Shown here piece by piece: positions 9,058 to 17,362 of a stretch of DNA of 64,000 nucleotides (position 1 is the first letter of the stretch; each line of letters starts with the position of its first letter). The notes beneath the pieces were generated by a model. That model was not told the origin of the DNA. It saw only the letters and a list, made by a program, of their open reading frames with translations, and did not search any database. The DNA comes from Nordella sp. HKS 07. GTDB taxonomy: Bacteria; Pseudomonadota; Alphaproteobacteria; Rhizobiales; Aestuariivirgaceae. The DNA lies in contig NZ_CP049258.1 in the NCBI RefSeq assembly GCF_011046735.1, positions 558,001 to 622,000 of the forward strand, read 5' to 3'. The position numbers and the translations under genes were made by a program.

Positions 9058-10158
9058 TCATGCGCTGACGATCCGGTGATGGCGTCGCAGCCAGCCTATC
9101 CGCATCTTCTCGCCCGCCCGGCTTGCCGGCATTCGATCCGGCCGGGCATGCACGATCATCTCGCTGCCGCCGCGCACAGCGACCTTGTATTTCACATGCG
9201 AGCCCAGATAGACGACATCACGTACTTCGCCGTCGAGAACCATTTCCGCCGTCTCTCCGGGTGCCAGCGCCAGCAGGTTTTCGGGGCGGACGACGACTGA
9301 AATTTCGCCATCCACTCCCGCTTCGGAGAACTGGGGCCCCGCTGCGAGGATTACCGTTCCGTTGCTGCGGCGGCCGGGAAGCAGATTAGCCTCACCGATG
9401 AAGGTCGAGACGAAACGGGTCTCTGGCGAGGCGTAGATCTCCTGGGCCGTTCCCACCTGCTCCAGCCTGCCATCGCGCATCACCGCGATCCGGTTGGCAA
9501 GACCCAGCGCTTCGCTCTGATCATGAGTGACGAAGACGAAAGTGCCGCCGATCTCATGGTGAATGCGGCGCAATTCCTCCTGCATCGCCTGACGGAGCTT
9601 GAGATCGAGTGCGGCGAGCGGCTCGTCAAGCAACAGAACTTTGGGGCGCATGACGAGCGCCCGCGCCAGGGCGACGCGCTGCTGCTGGCCGCCCGAAAGC
9701 TGGTCGATCCCGCGATTGGCGAGATCGGCCAATTGCACCAGGGCGATCGTTTCGCCGACACGCGCATCGATTTCGCCCTTGGGCATTTTCTGCAGGCGCA
9801 ATCCATAGCCGATATTCTGGGCGACATTCATGTGCGGAAAGAGCCCGTAGCCCTGAAACACCATGTTGGTCGGTCGCCGCTCTGGCCCAAGCGCGGTTAC
9901 ATCGTTGCCGGCAATCTCGATCGTTCCGGTCGTCGGCGCGACGAAACCGCCAATCATTCGCAAGAGTGTGGTCTTGCCGCAGCCGGAAGGACCGAGCATG
10001 GCAACGAAATCACGCGAGTCGATGTCGAGATCCAGAGGCTGAACGGCGGTAAGCTGGCCGTAAACTTTCGAGAGCCCGCGCAAGCGCAAGAGCGGTGGCT
10101 GGCGGTCACGGGACGGCGCCCCGTCCAGGCGATCCGTATCTGGCGACAGGCTAAGCAT
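9058..10158 (-). CDS. Spermidine/putrescine-type ABC ATPase (PotA-like)
   Basis: Cytoplasmic ATPase of 366 aa. Motifs: Walker A GPSGCGKTTLLR, Q-loop MVFQGYGLFPHMNVAQNIGY, signature LSGGQQQRVALARALVMRP, Walker B LLLDEPLAALD, switch FVTHDQSEAL. A C-terminal TOBE-like regulatory domain starts around residue 265 (FIGEANLLPGR). This is the PotA/CUT-type architecture. It is the first gene of the minus-strand operon running to 3104, so the promoter should lie in 10159-10335, shared with the divergent lactonase gene. Confidence 0.95.
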   Translation of the reverse strand: MLSLSPDTDRLDGAPSRDRQPPLLRLRGLSKVYGQLTAVQPLDLDIDSRDFVAMLGPSGCGKTTLLRMIGGFVAPTTGTIEIAGNDVTALGPERRPTNMVFQGYGLFPHMNVAQNIGYGLRLQKMPKGEIDARVGETIALVQLADLANRGIDQLSGGQQQRVALARALVMRPKVLLLDEPLAALDLKLRQAMQEELRRIHHEIGGTFVFVTHDQSEALGLANRIAVMRDGRLEQVGTAQEIYASPETRFVSTFIGEANLLPGRRSNGTVILAAGPQFSEAGVDGEISVVVRPENLLALAPGETAEMVLDGEVRDVVYLGSHVKYKVAVRGGSEMIVHARPDRMPASRAGEKMRIGWLRRHHRIVSA

Positions 10159-10335
10159 TTTCCGTCTTTTGCCGTTTCAGCATAGACTGGAATCCAGTCG
10201 CTGGGCAAATGACTACGGCATCGGGTAGCGCATTCTGTCACGGCGTATGGGCATGGCTCGCTCTTGCAGTACGCCGGGGACTGGGTAATTGTTGCGGACC
10301 CGGAATGAAGGCGAGGGCCGAGGTGAGTAGCGAAG

Positions 10336-11256
10336 ATGAAAAACTACCGGATCGTTAACCGAGACGTACGTTGTGTCGTCGATTCTCGCGACAAGATCGG
10401 CGAGGGTGTGTTCTGGTGCCCTCAAGAGCAAGCTGCCTACTGGCTCGATGTACCGATGCCCTCGGTATTGCACCGCTTCGTTCCTTCGACCGGGCGGCAC
10501 GATAGCTGGCCCATGCCAGAAATGATCACCGCCATGGCCAAGCGTGCCGACGGTTCACTCCTGGTTGCCTCGCAAGGCGGTATCAACTTTTTCGATCCCA
10601 AGACCGGCAAGCTCAACCGCAAGGTGGCGCCTGAAGCCGATCAGCCGCTCAACCGCAGCAATGACGGCGCTCCCGATGCGCGCGGCCGCTTCTGGATGGG
10701 AACGATGATGAACAATCTGGGACCAGCGGGAGAAGATATGCCGATCACCGCGGCAAGCGGCGCCTTGTGGTGCATCCAGCCTGACCTGTCGGCGCGAAAA
10801 GTGATCAGCGATATCAAAATCACCAATGGTGTGGTGTGGAATCCGCAATCGAGCGTGCTCTATGTCGCCGACTCGGCGCTCCAGATCATCTATGCCTATG
10901 ATTTCGACCTCGAGCGGGGAACGGTCGCAAACCGCCGCGAGTTTAGCGCCATAAAGGATCTGGGCTATCCAGATGGTGCTGCGGTCGACAGCGAAGGCTA
11001 TCTGTGGAGCGCGCGGTGGGAGGGGCATTGCGTGGCAAGGCTTGCGCCTGACGGAACGGTCGATCAGGTGGTTACCATTCCGGCGGTGCAGGTGACATCC
11101 TGCGCCTTCGGCGGCGCCGATCTCAAGACGCTTTATGTGACGAGCGCACATCAAGGCCTGCGCCCGGAATTGGCCGCGCGCTATCCGCAGCAAGGAAGTC
11201 TTTTTGCCTTCGAGGCGCCAGTGACTGGTCTGCCCCGGCCGCGCTTTGCTGGCTGA
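10336..11256 (+). CDS. SMP-30/gluconolactonase-family protein
   Basis: Six-bladed beta-propeller lactonase, 306 aa, probably cytoplasmic since no signal peptide is visible. Family marks: the metal-ligand glutamate in KIGEGVFWCP near residue 24, the asparagine region NRSNDGAPDARGRFWMGTM near residue 108-126, NGVVWNPQSSVLYVADS near 155, and YPDGAAVDSEGYLWSARW near 208. Such enzymes hydrolyse sugar lactones made by sugar 1-dehydrogenases, one of which lies at 14283-15212. GAGGTGAG precedes the start by about 9 bp. Its 3' half is duplicated and broken at 12611-13128. Confidence 0.92.
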   Translation: MKNYRIVNRDVRCVVDSRDKIGEGVFWCPQEQAAYWLDVPMPSVLHRFVPSTGRHDSWPMPEMITAMAKRADGSLLVASQGGINFFDPKTGKLNRKVAPEADQPLNRSNDGAPDARGRFWMGTMMNNLGPAGEDMPITAASGALWCIQPDLSARKVISDIKITNGVVWNPQSSVLYVADSALQIIYAYDFDLERGTVANRREFSAIKDLGYPDGAAVDSEGYLWSARWEGHCVARLAPDGTVDQVVTIPAVQVTSCAFGGADLKTLYVTSAHQGLRPELAARYPQQGSLFAFEAPVTGLPRPRFAG

Positions 11257-11272
11257 AGGCTCCCCGCCGAGC

Positions 11273-11372
11273 TAGAGCATCGGACCGAAAAGCTTGTGGT
11301 CGGACTTGACCCGACCATGCGAAGCGGTTTTCGGGAAATCCGATGCGCAAAACAAAGAGTTAGAGCGCCGCA
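11273..11372. repeat. Rhizobial-type palindromic intergenic repeat, copy 1
   Basis: Begins TAGAGCATCGGACCGAAAAG and ends CAAAGAGTTAGAGCGCC, with the internal inverted pair ATCGGA/TCCGAT. Near-identical copies lie at 17216-17346 and 25057-25158 and a diverged one at 26442-26513. Such dispersed palindromes are common between genes in rhizobia and have no coding content. Confidence 0.85.
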
Positions 11373-11394
11373 CCGATTCTATGAGAGCGTTTCG

Positions 11395-11530
11395 GATCGT
11401 CCAATCCGAGAAAACTCGCATTATCAAGTACGACCTTGCCATCGATGATCACGATGTAGACCGATTTGGAACGCGAGGAATAGAGCCACGCGCGATTGGT
11501 GGCACCGATACATCGCTTCCGGTCGGCTGA
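11395..11530 (-). pseudogene. Remnant of an amidohydrolase-like C-terminus
   Basis: The minus strand reads SSRSKSVYIVIIDGKVVLDN and continues ASFLGLDDP. This resembles the conserved near-terminal strand of amidohydrolase/chlorohydrolase proteins (VIVDGKVV). No intact frame extends from it in either direction. I treat it as debris of a gene lost when the neighbouring duplication formed. The assignment rests on one short motif. Confidence 0.35.
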
Positions 11531-11533
11531 GAG

Positions 11534-11720
11534 TCACCTTTGCTTGGGGTAGGCGGCTGCCAGTGACTTCAGCCTGCCCTGGATCGCTGCTTCGACATCA
11601 GCAGGCAAGGACCCAGCAACGCCGCCACCAATTGCATAGGGATGGTCCTGTCGGTTGATGGTATTCTGGTTCTGCCAACCCAATATTGCCCAACCTTGAT
11701 CAAGCGGGTCTTAAATGCAG
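11534..11720 (-). pseudogene. Unrecognised protein C-terminal fragment
   Basis: The minus frame ending at the TGA at 11534 reads PLDQGWAILGWQNQNTINRQ, then DHPYAIGGGVAGSLPADVEA and AIQGRLKSLAAAYPKQR. The composition is protein-like, but there is no start codon with a ribosome site and the frame breaks upstream. I do not recognise the family. Confidence 0.3.
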
Positions 11721-11962
11721 TTGATGTCGGCATTGACGATCTTAACCCAGGTCGCTGCAGCGCCCGGCGCCGCGGCGAAACCAACGTCGGAAGGGAGCGA
11801 GCCTCAGCAGGAAATGGCCGCCGAACCGCCTCCGGGAAGGCTGGTCGTCGACTCGTCCAAGCATTATTGCGGTCATTGACTAGATGCTGCGCGACACGCA
11901 CGATTGTTCGCGCGACGGCACCCGCTGCGTAATGGTTGGTAGACATTCCAAGGATGGCTGTC

Positions 11963-12421
11963 ATGAGAACCATATTGAAAACGATACTCCTGGGAACAGG
12001 GGTTGCGACTGTAGCCGCCACCCAAGCCCATGCCGGAACCATCACCTGCTCTGCCCAGAGCGGCGCGGAGTGTCAGGTGGGTCGAACGGGCGCAAGTTGT
12101 AAAGTATTTGGCGGCGGGCTGGAGAACAGTTTTGTCATTGACACCGACGCCAAGCAGATGAAGTGCAGTCACGGGGGCTGCCTAGGAACGCATCCAATCA
12201 GCATTTCACCGTACAGCATATCACCGGGTCCGGTGCGGATCGATATTGCGGTCATTGCTAGCGATAGGCTTCCAACGCAACTCGACATCTCCGTCTCGTG
12301 GCCTCACCAGTTCACGGCAACAACTCATCAGGGCACGACGAACGACGGCACTGGCGGTGTCGTCATCGTGAGCGGGTTCTGCACGGGGGACTTCAGTGAC
12401 TATGGGCAGCAATCTAACTGA
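11963..12421 (+). CDS. Small secreted cysteine-containing protein
   Basis: About 152 aa. From the ATG at 11963, preceded by AAGGATGG, it reads MRTILKTILLGTGVATVAAT, a signal peptide cleaved near QAHA. The mature part has at least six cysteines (ITCSAQSGAEC, GASCKVF, KCSHGGC and a late FCTG), suggesting disulfide bonds in the periplasm or outside. I recognise no family. It is the only intact gene among the debris between the two lactonase copies. Confidence 0.6.
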   Translation: MRTILKTILLGTGVATVAATQAHAGTITCSAQSGAECQVGRTGASCKVFGGGLENSFVIDTDAKQMKCSHGGCLGTHPISISPYSISPGPVRIDIAVIASDRLPTQLDISVSWPHQFTATTHQGTTNDGTGGVVIVSGFCTGDFSDYGQQSN

Positions 12422-12432
12422 CCACGAGGCAC

Positions 12433-12612
12433 CTGAAGCTCGGCATCCAGATCGATCGAATCAAGCCGGGCAATCCCCAGCAGAATGGCCGCCATGAACG
12501 CAGGCGCCTCACTCTCAAACAGGATACGACAAAGCCAGCCGGCCAGAGCTTCCTTCAGCAGCAGGCCAGATTCGACGACTTTGTCGTTGAGTACAATACT
12601 GAGCGCCCGCTA
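12433..12612 (+). mobile_element. IS transposase fragment (DDE integrase-core C-terminal part)
   Basis: The plus frame reads LKLGIQIDRIKPGNPQQNGR, then HERRRLTLKQDTTKPAGQSF and LQQQARFDDFVVEYNTERP. This is the C-terminal catalytic region of an rve/IS3-type transposase, with the catalytic Glu in NGRHER. Both ends are missing. It runs straight into the duplicated lactonase segment at 12611, so the IS remnant marks the junction of that duplication. Confidence 0.8.
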
Positions 12613-13128
12613 TGCCGATCACCGCGGCAAGCGGCGCCTTGTGGTGCATCCAGCCCGACCTGTCGGCGAGAAAAGTGATCAGCGATATCAAAATCACCAA
12701 TGGTGTGGTGTGGAATCCGCAATCGAGCGTGCTCTATCGCCGACTCGGCGCTCCAGATCATCTATGCCTATGATTTCGACCTCGAGCGGGGAACGGTCGC
12801 AAACCGCCGCGAGTTTAGCGCCATAAAGGATCTGGGCTATCCAGATGGTGCTGCGGTCGACAGCGAAGGCTATCTGTGGAGCGCGCGGTGGGAGGGGCAT
12901 TGCGTGGCAAGGCTTGCGCCTGACGGAACGGTCGATCAGGTGGTTCCCATTCCGGCGGTGCAGGTGACATCCTGCGCCTTCGGCGGCGCCGATCTCAAGA
13001 CGCTTTATGTGACGAGCGCACATCAAGGCCTGCGCCCGGAATTGGCCGCGCGCTATCCGCAGCAAGGAAGTCTTTTTGCCTTCGAGGCGCCAGTGACTGG
13101 TCTGTCCCGACCGCGCTTTGCCGGCTGA
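12611..13128 (+). pseudogene. Truncated, frameshifted duplicate of the SMP-30 lactonase 3' half
   Basis: From TATGCCGATCACCGCGGCAA onward this nearly repeats 10737-11256, the last ~172 codons of the lactonase gene. A 2-base deletion (TATGTCGCC became TATCGCC near 12737) shifts the frame. A few substitutions occur, such as GTTACC to GTTCCC and CTGCCC to CTGTCC. Homology ends just past the stop, near 13140. With no promoter or 5' half it should be inactive. Confidence 0.92.
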
Positions 13129-13345
13129 AGGTTCCCCGCCGCGGCTTCAGCGAGCTACTCCTTGAGCCCCAATATATTCGTCGTTTTTATCGTCATCGAT
13201 GCCGGGCGAGGTCAGACTCGGAATTACGCCAACCTCCTCTTGTCTCGTGGTGTACAACAATCGGCGAAATTCTCCGCTGATCCAACCGACAATCTCCAAG
13301 TCGGTCCATCTTGCTCTCTCTTGCGCAATCCGGACTGAGCCACAT

Positions 13346-14140
13346 CTATCCTCCCCCGGCAAATTGCAAAGCAACTTGACCGAGTGTGCCGAAGTCCGCG
13401 AAAACATCATCGCCGGGAGCGATTTCCAGGGGCACGAGACAGGTTCCGGTCGTGACGATCTGGTTTCTGGCCAGCGTCAGGCCGTGCTGCGACAGCTCGT
13501 TTGCCAGCCAGGTGAGCGCGATGCGGGGATCGCCCAGAACATTTGCGCCGATGCCCTCGCGTTCAATTCGTGTGCCGACGCGGCCGACGACCCGGTGTGT
13601 CGCGAGGTCGATGTCGCGCCAGATATGTGGAGCCTCGGGCCCCAGCACGAATTGGTGGCCGCAGGCATTGTCGGCGATCAGTTGCGGTGCGCCTACGCGC
13701 GTGAAGTCCGTATAGCGTGAATCCGGCACTTCGATAGCGACATGCAGCGCCGCCACGGCGCCGAGCACCTCCTCCTGGGCATAAGCTTCGCCACGCGGCG
13801 GCAGATCACGCGACATCCGGAAGGCAAACTCGGCTTCGGCGACACGCATGCGGTTCGGGCCGAGCGTCAGGGTGGCACCGTTGGGAAAGACCCTCTCTGC
13901 CAGAAGCCGCCCGGCGAGCGGGCCATCGACTGCGATATGGCGCTGGCCGGCGAGGCTCGTCGCGGCGATCTTCCAGCCGAAGAGCGGCTTGCTGCTCAGG
14001 CCTTCGAGATGCGACTGGATCAGATAGCCCTCGGCGCGAGTCTCGGGCCGCAAAGGTAGAGGCAAAGCCTCGAGCGTCGTGCCCTCCTGCCAATGCCGGA
14101 TCAGAAGGTCCGACGCTTCCTTCGCTTGATCCGGTTCCAC
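13346..14140 (-). CDS. 2-keto-4-pentenoate hydratase / FAH-family protein
   Basis: 264 aa, no signal peptide, cytoplasmic. It shows the MhpD/FAH-family pattern: GWKIAATSLAGQ near residue 55, the metal-ligand region VAEAEFAFRMSRDLP near residue 100, AAIHVAIE-like VAALHVAIEVPDSRY near 130, and the late TTGTCLVPLEIAPGD. Members hydrate 2-oxopent-4-enoates or dehydrate 2-keto-3-deoxy sugar acids. Given the lactonase and sugar 1-dehydrogenase nearby, a role in sugar-acid breakdown is an inference; aromatic meta-cleavage is the alternative. It is divergent from the dehydrogenase at 14283. Confidence 0.88.
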   Translation of the reverse strand: MEPDQAKEASDLLIRHWQEGTTLEALPLPLRPETRAEGYLIQSHLEGLSSKPLFGWKIAATSLAGQRHIAVDGPLAGRLLAERVFPNGATLTLGPNRMRVAEAEFAFRMSRDLPPRGEAYAQEEVLGAVAALHVAIEVPDSRYTDFTRVGAPQLIADNACGHQFVLGPEAPHIWRDIDLATHRVVGRVGTRIEREGIGANVLGDPRIALTWLANELSQHGLTLARNQIVTTGTCLVPLEIAPGDDVFADFGTLGQVALQFAGGG

Positions 14141-14282
14141 GATCTGTCACCCTCACAATCCCGACGACAGGATCATACGCACGCCGCTACCTAAAGAAAG
14201 GGCCTGGAGAACAACGACCCCCGACAAAGCAAAATAGCTGTGCTACACCTCCACTGCCTCAATCAGCGAAATGGGGAACCTC

Positions 14283-15212
14283 ATGCCTTACAGGATCGCT
14301 GTCGTCGGTATTGGGAAAATTGCCCGCGATCAACACCTGCCTTGCATAGGCAAGAACCGGAATTTTGCCTTGGTGGCCGGGGTCAGCCGTTCTGCCAGGA
14401 TTGAGGGCGTGCCGACCTTTGAGAACCTTTCGGCCCTCAAAGCGAGCAAGCTCAAGGTGGATTGCGTGGCGCTTTGCACACCGCCGGCGGTGCGCCTGGC
14501 GATGGCGCGTGAAGCGACGGACTGTGGCTGGCATCTCCTGATCGAAAAGCCCCCGACACCTACAGTTGGCGAGCTCCTTGCCCTCGAGGCCTATGCCAGA
14601 AGGAAGAAGCGCGTGCTCTATGCCACATGGCATTCGCGTTACAACAAGTCGGTGGACATGGCGAAAACCAGGCTCAAGGGCAGGCATGTCGATTTTCTGC
14701 GCGTGACGTGGAAAGAGGACGTGCACAAGTGGCATCCCGGTCAAGCCTGGATCTGGCAGCCGGGCGGCTTTGGCGTGTTCGACCCCGGCATCAACGCACT
14801 GTCCATCGTAACGAAGATTCTGCCGGAGCCCATTTTCGCCGAGAGCGCCACAATAGAAGTTCCCGCCAATGCCGCTACCCCGATTGGCGCCGACATCCGC
14901 TTCAAGCGGGGCGATGGTGCACCCGCAAACCTCTCGGCGGTGTTTGACTGGCGGCAGAAGGCCAGCGAGATCTGGGAAATCGAAGTTGGCACCAGGGACG
15001 GCCTGAGACTTCATCTGAAAAATGGCGGCTCAATACTCGAGGTCAACGGCAAAACTGCACACAAAGCTGTGCTGCATGAATATGAGGACATTTACGCCAG
15101 GTTCGCACGCCTGCTGAAAGCAAGGAAGAGTGAGGTTGACCCTTCCCCTCTGCAGCTGGTGTCCGATTGCTTCATGCTCGGCAAGCCGGTGGTGGTTGAG
15201 CCTGTCAGCTGA
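14283..15212 (+). CDS. D-galactose/L-arabinose 1-dehydrogenase-like (Gfo/Idh/MocA family)
   Basis: About 309 aa. It has an N-terminal Rossmann fold (YRIAVVGIGKIARDQHLP) and the family EKPP motif (HLLIEKPPTPT near residue 93). The segments ATWHSRYNKSVDMAK and VHKWHPGQAWIWQPGGFGVF followed by DPGINALSI are typical of bacterial galactose and arabinose 1-dehydrogenases. Those enzymes make sugar lactones with NAD(P), the substrate class of the SMP-30 protein at 10336. The ATG at 14283 was chosen because GGGGAA lies just upstream; the open frame extends 12 bp further. Confidence 0.9.
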   Translation: MPYRIAVVGIGKIARDQHLPCIGKNRNFALVAGVSRSARIEGVPTFENLSALKASKLKVDCVALCTPPAVRLAMAREATDCGWHLLIEKPPTPTVGELLALEAYARRKKRVLYATWHSRYNKSVDMAKTRLKGRHVDFLRVTWKEDVHKWHPGQAWIWQPGGFGVFDPGINALSIVTKILPEPIFAESATIEVPANAATPIGADIRFKRGDGAPANLSAVFDWRQKASEIWEIEVGTRDGLRLHLKNGGSILEVNGKTAHKAVLHEYEDIYARFARLLKARKSEVDPSPLQLVSDCFMLGKPVVVEPVS

Positions 15213-15361
15213 ATCGAGTGGGCCGCCGACAAGGGATTCGGAACGAAAAGCTTGTGGATGCTATCTCAGTTCCCTGCGACATCTGGATGGCGTCAGCGAT
15301 AGTCGAGAAGATAGGCCCTGTGGAATCCGAGGCAATTAAAGCAGCCTTACGACCACGATGC

Positions 15362-15988
15362 TCACTCGAAACTGAACGCATAGCCAATGGTGAGTCCTGT
15401 CGCTGTGGCATCCCACTCGCTGTCATAGTTACTATAGAGCTCGCCATAGATCGTGTTGTGCTCATTGGCGTGAAAGCTGAGCTTCGTTGTCAAGCGGGGG
15501 GTTTCATAGTCATTGACGGTATTGAAGGCATTGCGATAACGGAAGGTGATGACGTTCCAGGTCACCTGATCACAGATGGCCACGTCGAGGCCGGTGCGAA
15601 AGACGTAATAGGCGAAATCATTGTCATCGGTGAAACGCTCGCCAATGCCGGCGCTGCCGAAGAGTGAAATCGGCGAAACGAGGATGTGCTGGTAGCCGAG
15701 ATTGCCCTCGAGATTCTTCTTATTCGGGTCACCATCTTCCGGCACTTCGATTTCAATAGAGCCATTCACATAGATTCCGCTGTCGAACTTATAAGCGCCT
15801 TCAAACTTGAAGATGTTGTTGAGTACGTCGCTGAAGTCGTCGGGGTCGCGTTCGTTCGAATTCTGCAAGCTCAATGTCGTGCTGCCGGCAAGTGCCGATC
15901 CGTGCGGCGCCGGCATCGCGGCAAGCATCAACAGACCCAGTGCTGCGGCAAAACGGTACGGACTGAGACTCGCCATCGGTTTCCCCAA
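15362..15988 (-). CDS. Predicted outer-membrane beta-barrel protein
   Basis: 208 aa with a signal peptide (RFAAALGLLMLAAMPAPHG, cleaved near ALAG). The mature part is rich in alternating hydrophobic/polar strands such as FKFEGAYKFDSGIYVNGSIE, TWNVITFRYRNAF and IYGELYSNYDSEWDATATG. It ends in GYAFSFE, close to the aromatic C-terminal signature of outer-membrane barrels. No named family is recognised. It may be an 8- to 10-strand barrel. Confidence 0.7.
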   Translation of the reverse strand: MGKPMASLSPYRFAAALGLLMLAAMPAPHGSALAGSTTLSLQNSNERDPDDFSDVLNNIFKFEGAYKFDSGIYVNGSIEIEVPEDGDPNKKNLEGNLGYQHILVSPISLFGSAGIGERFTDDNDFAYYVFRTGLDVAICDQVTWNVITFRYRNAFNTVNDYETPRLTTKLSFHANEHNTIYGELYSNYDSEWDATATGLTIGYAFSFE

Positions 15989-16413
15989 ATCAACCTGCGT
16001 CGTCCCGTTTCGATCTTATCCGATCCGGCAGCCGCGCGCCAATATTGTGATTTGACAGGGGGCAAGCCCGGGAGGCACGTTCCGTTCGGACGACAGCCGT
16101 GTCAAGACACCGTTCGGGATGGGAGGCGCGATCGCCTCTCCGTCGGGCAGCAGTTGCGGTCGAAGGAACTGCAAAGCTATATCAATTTCCCGGCGATGCA
16201 AATCCGGCAAGTTATAATCTTGAGCAGGCCATGCAGCAGGTCCGGGCAACGACGACATTTTCCGACCGCCGCGCAGCCGTGAAAGTCGCGATGTATCTAT
16301 TCGTTTGAACGGGACAGCGCAGCATTCAGACGACTAGAAGCCGAAACGAATGGCCCGAACCGCCAATTCGAATTTCCGATTGGAAGTCGCTTGAAAGCAA
16401 ACGGAGGCATCTC
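15989..16413. other. Intergenic region between divergent envelope genes
   Basis: 425 bp holding the promoters of the minus-strand barrel gene and the plus-strand glycine-rich protein. Short open frames here look like shadows. The only clear element is the ribosome site CGGAGG upstream of 16414. Confidence 0.35.
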
Positions 16414-17163
16414 ATGAGTATCAATCAGATCGCTTGCTTAACCGTCCTTGCCGGCGCACTCGTTTGGACGACCGGTACAGGATTCGGCCAAGACACGACC
16501 AAGAAGCCCCATATCCCGTTGCAAAAGACGATCGGCGAAGTCACCGCGACGGCGCCGGTACCGTCGCTCTTTGTGCTCAACTCCGGCGGCGCAAAACTTG
16601 AGGGCAACAAACTCATTCTCACGAACGTGTCGACCAATACGATCGTCTTTGCCGATCGCCCCATTCGCGCGGCCGGGCATGAAATGACCGACCAATTCCT
16701 GATGCAGTGGGATGAAGGCAAGAACAGTTTCGCCGTTGATCCGCCCAATGCAACCGTCTCTGTATTGGGCGGCGGCAATGGCAGCGAGGTGATTGATGCG
16801 GTGGTGACGATCAAGTCGCCCAAGCTCGAGGGCACCACGCTTACATTCGAGATTGCCTTGCTGGAAGGAAATCTTGATGGCGCCGCTGGACCTGCAGCGC
16901 TGTTCATCGATCGCGGTGGCGGAGGACGTGGCGGATTCGGAGGCGGTTTCGGGGGTGACGGTGGATTTGGCGGTAGAGGCGATGGTTTTGGCGGGGACAT
17001 GGGCGACGACCATGTCGGCGGCGGCTACTGGAATGGCGGCGCCTGGCACAATGGCAATTATTGGCATGCGCCCGAATATCACGGCGCCTGGTATTCGCGT
17101 GAAGACAACTGGAATTCAGGGCATTGTGGATACTACCCCAACCCGCCGTGCCCCAACCGGTGA
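16414..17163 (+). CDS. Secreted protein with Gly-rich C-terminus
   Basis: 249 aa. Signal peptide MSINQIACLTVLAGALVWTT, cleaved around GFGQ. Residues ~40-170 form a compact domain (SLFVLNSGGAKLEGNKLILT, then FADRPIRAAGHEMTDQF) resembling a family of exported rhizobial proteins of unknown function. The rest is low-complexity Gly/Asp/Trp repeats (GGGRGGFGGGFGGDGGFGGR) ending in an aromatic/His-rich tail with two cysteines. CGGAGG precedes the ATG. Function unknown; surface or periplasmic location inferred. Confidence 0.75.
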   Translation: MSINQIACLTVLAGALVWTTGTGFGQDTTKKPHIPLQKTIGEVTATAPVPSLFVLNSGGAKLEGNKLILTNVSTNTIVFADRPIRAAGHEMTDQFLMQWDEGKNSFAVDPPNATVSVLGGGNGSEVIDAVVTIKSPKLEGTTLTFEIALLEGNLDGAAGPAALFIDRGGGGRGGFGGGFGGDGGFGGRGDGFGGDMGDDHVGGGYWNGGAWHNGNYWHAPEYHGAWYSREDNWNSGHCGYYPNPPCPNR

Positions 17164-17215
17164 CTTGGCGAAGCGTGCCCGCGCTGCACGATGACTTTGC
17201 CAAATTGCGTTCGGT

Positions 17216-17346
17216 CTAGAGCATCGGACCGAAAAGCTTGTGGTCGGGCTTGACCCGACCATGCGAAGCGGTTTTCGGATAATCCGATGCGCAAATCAAA
17301 GAGTTAGAGCGCCGGCCCGGTTCTATGTGAACGTCCGGCGCTCTAG
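17216..17346. repeat. Rhizobial-type palindromic intergenic repeat, copy 2
   Basis: The longest copy: CTAGAGCATCGGACCGAAAA through to CCGGCGCTCTAGC, so it is bounded by CTAGAGC/GCTCTAG inverted ends. The central part matches copy 1 almost base for base. It lies between the convergent glycine-rich gene and the LssY-type gene, where it may also act as a bidirectional stem-loop. Confidence 0.88.
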
Positions 17347-17362
17347 CTCGGTGGATCAGCAT

